64,000 nucleotides of DNA, from the NCBI RefSeq assembly GCF_900095735.1, contig NZ_FNLO01000013.1, positions 62,001-126,000 of the forward strand, given 5' to 3'. Below are positions 59,312 to 64,000 of the stretch, one piece after another; the stretch's first letter is position 1; the number at the start of each line of letters is the position of its first letter. The translations under genes and the position numbers were made by a program. Under the pieces are notes generated by a model. It worked only from the letters and a program-made list of their open reading frames with translations, ran no database searches and was not told the origin of the DNA. The DNA is from Chitinasiproducens palmae. GTDB taxonomy: Bacteria; Pseudomonadota; Gammaproteobacteria; Burkholderiales; Burkholderiaceae.

Positions 59312-60946
59312 TCAACTCATGCGGATCGGCGTCAGGTCCTGGAACCAGGACTGTGCCTGTACGAAACCCTTCACGCGGCTGCTTAACGCACGCGGGTTCA
59401 GATCATGGGCGGCGAACAGGAACAACGCGCGATCGACCACCTCGCCATGGATTGCGGCGAGCATCGCGTCCTGTTTCTTCGTATCGGTCGACAGCTGGAC
59501 CGCCTCAAATTGCTTGTCCATTGCGGGATCGCTGAAGCGGCTCCAGTTCACGCCGTTCGGCGCGGCCATATTGGTCTGCAGGATTCGCGCGAACGCTCGA
59601 AACGGGTCGAACGGCCCTTGGGAGATGTTCATCGCCATGCAGCCCCGCGACGCCGGTGTTCCGGCGCCCGCCTTCCAGGCCTCGATCAGCGACTGCCACT
59701 CGAACACTTCCAACTGGATATCGAAGCCGACCTCGCGCAGGTTTTGCTGGATGAACTCGTTCATCGGCACCGGCTGCATCTGGCCCGAGCCGCTGCTGGA
59801 AATCGCAACCTTGGTGCGAAGTGGCTTGGCGGGCGTGTATCCCGCTTCGGCCATCAGCTTGCGGGCGGCTTCGCGGTCGTGAATCAGCTTGAACGTCGGA
59901 TGTCCGTACCAAGGATGGCCCGGCGGCACCACGCCGGCGCCCTCGAGCATCAGGCCGCCGAGCAACTGCTTGAGTCCTGCGCGATCGATGCCGAGATTGG
60001 CCGCCTTGCGTATGCGCAGATCGCGCCACGGCGAGTTCGGCGTCTGCGACAGGAACCACATCCAGTTGTGCGGGTACTGATTCGTCACGACTTGGAAACC
60101 GCCCGCCTTCAGTGCGGGGACCGCGTCGGGCGCGGGCGCCTCGATGAAGTCCACCTGTCCCGATTGCAATGCGGCAACGCGGGTGTTCGCATCCGGGATC
60201 GGCATCAAGACCAGTTGCGCACTTTTCGGCATACGGGCCGGATCCCAGTAATTCGGATTACGCACCATCACTGCGCGCTCTTGCGGCTTGAAGGTGCGGA
60301 GCATCCATGGCCCGGTGCCGACCGCCTGACTCATATATTTGTTCCAGTCCTTCCCCGCAGCCTCCCACGCGCCGCGATGAAGGATATTCAGCCAGGTCAT
60401 CGCATAGGGCAGCGTGCCGTCGGGCACGCTGGTCTCGATCCACACCTTGTTCGGACCCTCCTTCCCCCACGCGGCGACGTTCGGCACTTGCGGCAGCACC
60501 TGGCTGTACGCGCGCGGGTCGAACGCGGCAGCATCGCGCTTGAACGCGCGATCAAGCGTGAAGACCACGTCGTCCGCATCGAAGACGTGGCCATCGTGAA
60601 ATTTCACGTTCTCACGCAAGGTGAAGTGCCATCGCTTCTTGTTGGCCGCGTCGGGTTGCCAGGATGTCGCCAAGCCCGGCTTCAACGTGGCAGGTCGATC
60701 GGCATGCGAAAGGTCCCACTCGACGAGCTGATCGTACAGCGTCACGCCCATGAAACGCTGTCCCTCACCGCCTTGATCCGGCGCGCCGTTGGAACTCGGC
60801 ACCGCGCTCACGGTCATGCCAACGCGCAGCGTCCCGGAAACAGTCTGCGCCTGGGCGAGATTGATTCGAAAGGCGGCCGCCGAGAGGGCAGCGGCCGAGG
60901 CGGCCATGCCACCCACGAAACGGCGGCGGTTTGAGTTGATCGACAT
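59312..60946 (-). CDS. ABC transporter substrate-binding protein, family 5 (peptide/opine/nickel type)
   Basis: A 544-residue solute-binding protein. A twin-arginine signal (SNRRRFVGG followed by a hydrophobic Ala-rich stretch) is likely cleaved after AQA near residue 33. The mature part matches family 5 binding proteins: LVEWDLSHADRPATLKPGLATSWQPD, WHFTLRENVKFHDGHVFDADDVVFTL, GTGPWMLRTF, and the LGIDRAGLKQLLGG region. It captures peptides, amides or related solutes in the periplasm. GGAG lies 9 nt before the ATG. It is divergent from the cognate ATPase and permease genes at 61170. Confidence 0.93.
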   Translation of the reverse strand: MSINSNRRRFVGGMAASAAALSAAAFRINLAQAQTVSGTLRVGMTVSAVPSSNGAPDQGGEGQRFMGVTLYDQLVEWDLSHADRPATLKPGLATSWQPDAANKKRWHFTLRENVKFHDGHVFDADDVVFTLDRAFKRDAAAFDPRAYSQVLPQVPNVAAWGKEGPNKVWIETSVPDGTLPYAMTWLNILHRGAWEAAGKDWNKYMSQAVGTGPWMLRTFKPQERAVMVRNPNYWDPARMPKSAQLVLMPIPDANTRVAALQSGQVDFIEAPAPDAVPALKAGGFQVVTNQYPHNWMWFLSQTPNSPWRDLRIRKAANLGIDRAGLKQLLGGLMLEGAGVVPPGHPWYGHPTFKLIHDREAARKLMAEAGYTPAKPLRTKVAISSSGSGQMQPVPMNEFIQQNLREVGFDIQLEVFEWQSLIEAWKAGAGTPASRGCMAMNISQGPFDPFRAFARILQTNMAAPNGVNWSRFSDPAMDKQFEAVQLSTDTKKQDAMLAAIHGEVVDRALFLFAAHDLNPRALSSRVKGFVQAQSWFQDLTPIRMS

Positions 60947-61169
60947 CGTGCAGGGCTCCGCGATGGAAGAGGACCGGGAAGAACGACAGGGCGACGCGCG
61001 CGAGACGGTTGGAATCGTCGTCATTCTATGCACAGAAAAAAATATGCACGGACAAATTATTCAATCACTTCCCGTTACGGTTCACGCGGAGATCGGCATT
61101 TTATTGGCTTGTTGCGATGCATTATTTTTGCGGTTCCAATGTGACCGTACTACTTGCGCGAGCGCTCGG
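60947..61169. promoter_or_regulatory. AT-rich divergent promoter region of the ABC importer
   Basis: A 223-nt region strikingly AT-rich for this window (for example AAAAAAATATGCACGG at 61035-61050 and TTATTGGC and ATTATTTTTG near 61100-61130). -10-like hexamers occur in both directions, serving the solute-binding-protein operon and the ATPase/permease operon. No gene. Confidence 0.5.
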
Positions 61170-62495
61170 ATGGAGAACTTGGTCGTGAACGGACATCAGA
61201 CACAGCCGAAGGTGATCGCCCCGCAACGGTTGGCAGCGACTCCCTTGCGCCCACAAACCGTGGTGCCCGAACTCGCGCCGAACGTCGACGTCGGGGGGCC
61301 CGCGCAACCGCTGCTGATGGTGCGCAACCTCGCCAAATATTTCCCGCTCAAGCGCACAAGCTGGCTCGACGCCGCCCTTGGTCGCGCACCCGACGCGGTG
61401 CGCGCGGTCGATGCGCTGAGCTTCGAAATTCTCAAGGGCGAGACGCTCGGCGTGGTCGGCGAGTCAGGCTGCGGCAAGTCCACCACGTCGCGATTGATGA
61501 TGGCCCTGCAACGACCGACAGCCGGCGAAATCATCTTCGATGGCGAGCTGGTCGGCTCGCGCGCGCTGCCGCTCAAGGCCTACCGGCGCCAGGTGCAAAT
61601 GGTCTTCCAGGATAGCTACGCCTCGCTCAATCCACGTGCGAGCATCGAGGACTCGATTGCTTTCCCGCTGCGCGTGCACGGCATCGACCGGCGTACCGCC
61701 ACGGCCCGCGCGCATGACCTTCTCGATGCGGTGGGACTGCATCCCGCCCAGTTCGCGCGACGTTTTCCGCATCAGCTGTCGGGCGGCCAGCGGCAACGTA
61801 TCAACATTGCGCGCGCGCTGGCGCTCAAGCCCCGGCTCGTGATTCTCGACGAGCCGGTTTCGGCGCTCGACAAATCGGTCGAGGCTCAGGTGCTCAATCT
61901 GCTGGTCGACCTGAAGTCGCAGTTCGGGCTGACGTATATGTTCATCAGCCACGATCTGAATGTCGTCCAGTACATCGCAGACCGCATCCTGGTGATGTAT
62001 CTCGGCAAGCCGGCCGAAATCGGTGATGCGCGGGATGTCTTCGACGATCCGGCTCATCCGTACACCGCCGCATTGCTCGCCAGCCGGCCAACTGCCCGGC
62101 GCAGGCGAAGTCAGAGCGGGGACGCGCATGTCGCAGCGATGGCGCACACGCAGGTGCCAACCGGCACGGCGCCGTTGCGCGGCGATCCCCCGAATCCGAT
62201 CAATCCCCCATCGGGCTGTGTGTTTCGGACGCGGTGTGCCCATGCCGAAGACGTCTGCGCGGTGACGGTGCCGCCGTTGACGCCGGTCACCGCAGTCGAT
62301 GTCGCCCGACTCGGCGCGCCGTCCGCTGCGTCTGCCGCGCCGGGCCGCGCGTCATTGCGGACCGATATGCCCGCGCATCTCGCTGCGTGCCTGCGCCAAT
62401 TGCCGCAAAGCGGCCACAGCGCCGCTCCGCCGCCGAAGCCGGCAGCCGCCGTGGCGCCGACGACGGTCCACGCGGTCGACGAGGTGACGCAATGA
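61170..62495 (+). CDS. ABC transporter ATP-binding protein, OppF/DppF type
   Basis: A 441-residue ATPase. Walker A is GESGCGKST (about residue 102), the Q-loop is in VFQDSYASLNPR, the signature is LSGGQRQRI, Walker B is RLVILDEP, and the switch His is in FISHDLN. An OppC-type extension follows: NPPSGCVFRTRCAHAEDVC with the four-Cys-like oligopeptide C-terminal motif. The 60 N-terminal and 80 C-terminal residues are low-complexity and longer than usual for OppF. ATG 61170 is tentative. Its stop overlaps the next ATG by 4 nt. Confidence 0.92.
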   Translation: MENLVVNGHQTQPKVIAPQRLAATPLRPQTVVPELAPNVDVGGPAQPLLMVRNLAKYFPLKRTSWLDAALGRAPDAVRAVDALSFEILKGETLGVVGESGCGKSTTSRLMMALQRPTAGEIIFDGELVGSRALPLKAYRRQVQMVFQDSYASLNPRASIEDSIAFPLRVHGIDRRTATARAHDLLDAVGLHPAQFARRFPHQLSGGQRQRINIARALALKPRLVILDEPVSALDKSVEAQVLNLLVDLKSQFGLTYMFISHDLNVVQYIADRILVMYLGKPAEIGDARDVFDDPAHPYTAALLASRPTARRRRSQSGDAHVAAMAHTQVPTGTAPLRGDPPNPINPPSGCVFRTRCAHAEDVCAVTVPPLTPVTAVDVARLGAPSAASAAPGRASLRTDMPAHLAACLRQLPQSGHSAAPPPKPAAAVAPTTVHAVDEVTQ

Positions 62496-63475
62496 ACCCC
62501 GCGTTGGTGTACGCGCGCGACCTGCGCGTGAGCTTCGTATCGCCTGAACGCACGGTCGATGTGGTCCGCGGCGTCGACGTCGATCTGCAAGCCGGCGAAA
62601 CACTGTGCCTGCTCGGCGAATCCGGTTCGGGCAAGAGCGTCATGCTGCGCGCGTTGATGGGTCTGAATCCCGCCGCGACAACGCGCCTGTCCGGCACCCT
62701 GCAGGTGGCCGGGCGCGATGCGCTTGCCGACGGCGGCAGAGCCTTGCGCGCGATGCGCGGCGGGACGGTGTCGATGATCTTCCAGGAACCGATGACGGCA
62801 CTTGATCCCGTCTTCACCGTGGGAGACCAGATCGCGGAGACCATCGTGCGCCACGAAGGCGTGAATTGGAAGACGGCGCGGGCACGCGCGCTGTCCTTGA
62901 TCGAACGTGTGCAAGTGCCTTCCGCGCGCCGCCGGATGCAGGCCTATCCGCACGAACTCTCCGGCGGCTTGCGACAACGGATGATGATCGCGATGGCATT
63001 GTCATGCCGCCCCAAGCTGCTGCTCGCCGACGAACCCACCACGGCGCTCGATGCCAGCGTGCAGATCCAGATTCTCACACTGCTGCGCGAGCTGCAGGCC
63101 GAGATGGGCATGGGCGTGATCTTCGTCACGCACGACCTCGAGGTAGCCGCGGAGATCGCCGATCGCGTCATGGTGATGTACGCGGGCCGGATGGTCGAAC
63201 GCGGGCTGGTCGACGACATCATGGATGAACCGTTGCACCCCTATACCCAGGGTCTGATGGCGGCAACCGTGCTACCCGGCAGCGCCGGCGCGCGCCTCGA
63301 GACGATACCCGGCGCGCCGCCGCGGCCGGAGCGCCCGCCACCGGGCTGCGCCTTCTCGCCGCGCTGTAGCCGCGTCGTCCCCGCGTGTTCGTTGGAGGTA
63401 CCGGCTTTCGCGCGCGGTGCCACGCACGACGCGCGCTGCATTCGCATCGATGAACGAGCGCCACGCGCAAGGTGA
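62492..63475 (+). CDS. ABC transporter ATP-binding protein, OppD/DppD type
   Basis: A 327-residue ATPase. Walker A is GESGSGKSV, the Q-loop is in IFQEPMTALDPVF, the signature is LSGGLRQRM, Walker B is KLLLADEP, and the switch is in FVTHDLE. The C-terminal oligopeptide-type motif RPPPGCAFSPRCSRVVPAC is present. It forms the ATPase heterodimer with the preceding OppF-type protein, to which it is coupled by a 4-nt ATGA overlap. Confidence 0.93.
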   Translation: MNPALVYARDLRVSFVSPERTVDVVRGVDVDLQAGETLCLLGESGSGKSVMLRALMGLNPAATTRLSGTLQVAGRDALADGGRALRAMRGGTVSMIFQEPMTALDPVFTVGDQIAETIVRHEGVNWKTARARALSLIERVQVPSARRRMQAYPHELSGGLRQRMMIAMALSCRPKLLLADEPTTALDASVQIQILTLLRELQAEMGMGVIFVTHDLEVAAEIADRVMVMYAGRMVERGLVDDIMDEPLHPYTQGLMAATVLPGSAGARLETIPGAPPRPERPPPGCAFSPRCSRVVPACSLEVPAFARGATHDARCIRIDERAPRAR

Positions 63476-63482
63476 GGTCCGC

Positions 63483-64000
63483 ATGCTTCGTTATCTGATA
63501 CGTCGTCTGCTGTATGCCGTGCCCATCGTGGTGGCGGTCGGCTTCGTTTGCTTCATGCTCGTGCATATCGCGCCAGGCGACCCGATCAACGCGATCGTGT
63601 CGCCCGACACACCGGAGGCCATCATCGCGCAGATTCGCGCGCAGTACGGCTTGGACCGCCCACTGGCGGTGCAATTCGGCCTGTGGCTGGTGAAGGTCTG
63701 CCACGGCGATCTGGGAACATCCATTGCCACTGGACGTCCGGTCGCAAACGAACTCTTCGCCGCGATGGGCGCAACGGTGCGCCTGTCGTTGATCGCGGCC
63801 TTGCTCGGTTTCGTCGGCGGCACGATTCTCGGCTTGTTGGCGGCCTGGTTTCGCGGCTCAATGCTGGACAAGTGCTTGAGCACGGTGGCCGCGGCAGGCG
63901 TCTCGATTCCGCACTATTGGCTCGGCATGTTGCTGGTGGTGGTCTTCAGCGTAAAGCTGCAGCTGCTGCCGGCGATGGGCGCCGGCAGCAGCGATTCGAA
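63483..64000 (+). CDS. ABC transporter permease, OppB/DppB type (partial, cut by window edge)
   Basis: The visible 172 residues begin MLRYLIRRLLYAVPIVVAVG, the standard N-terminal helix of DppB/OppB permeases. GDPINAIVSPDTPEAIIAQIRAQYGLDRPLAVQF follows in the first periplasmic loop, then LGTSIATGRPVANELFAAMGATVRLSLIAALLG, which starts the core transport domain. GAGG precedes ATG 63483, 7 nt after the OppD-type stop. The rest of the permease and presumably an OppC-type partner lie beyond the right edge. Confidence 0.92.
   Translation, partial: MLRYLIRRLLYAVPIVVAVGFVCFMLVHIAPGDPINAIVSPDTPEAIIAQIRAQYGLDRPLAVQFGLWLVKVCHGDLGTSIATGRPVANELFAAMGATVRLSLIAALLGFVGGTILGLLAAWFRGSMLDKCLSTVAAAGVSIPHYWLGMLLVVVFSVKLQLLPAMGAGSSDS

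Overview
The window is a gene-dense, GC-rich chromosomal or megaplasmid segment of about 59 protein genes and one probable gene remnant. No rRNA, tRNA, CRISPR array, integrase or transposase is visible. Base composition, a Burkholderia-type OmpC-like porin, a DUF3182 gene, and many LysR/AraC regulators, SDRs and MFS carriers suggest a member of the Burkholderiales (beta-proteobacteria). That placement is inferred from family distribution, not from a marker gene.

Layout. (a) 1-7129: a plus-strand catabolic run (SDR fragment, FAD-linked 2-hydroxyacid dehydrogenase, SDR, fumarylacetoacetase-fold hydrolase, MHS-type MFS carrier, SMP-30 lactonase, SDR). It reads like a non-phosphorylative sugar or sugar-acid route ending in diketo-acid hydrolysis. 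(b) 7495-13643: an AraC regulator divergent from a serine-acetyltransferase-like enzyme, a stand-alone alanyl-tRNA-editing domain protein, an MFS carrier and a cysteine-synthase-fold PLP enzyme, then a convergent LysE-type exporter. The combination looks like synthesis, self-protection and export of a beta-substituted alanine, and is the best candidate for an undescribed system. (c) 14238-19611: an AraC regulator divergent from a beta-keto acid cleavage enzyme, an ACS-type carrier and two SDRs. (d) 19873-27548: regulators and small redox or effector genes, including a BLUF-domain protein whose photoactive Tyr position is His. (e) 27452-35709: a PrpD-family gene with a divergent LysR gene, a minus-strand TauD dioxygenase / MFS / porin / FAH-fold hydrolase operon, and an isochorismatase-fold protein divergent from a TetR gene across a perfect palindrome. 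(f) 35884-44613: alpha/beta hydrolase with DUF3182 protein, an unrecognised protein with a PD-(D/E)XK nuclease-like signature, a MocR regulator divergent from a thioesterase, an AraC/SDR pair and a LysR gene. (g) 45001-50357: an MFS carrier divergent from a 2-hydroxyacid dehydrogenase and RraA-fold pair, and a siderophore-interacting protein divergent from an AraC gene. (h) 50804-64000: an amide-utilisation island with four amidase-signature enzymes (one with an AtzG-like small partner), a GntR regulator, a DHA2 MFS carrier and a dipeptide-type ABC importer that runs off the right edge.

The common theme is uptake plus oxidation or hydrolysis of small organic acids and amides, each module with its own local regulator. 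Several gene boundaries carry short tandem repeats of 6-14 bp units. Function calls rest on motifs read directly from the translations. Substrate assignments are inference.
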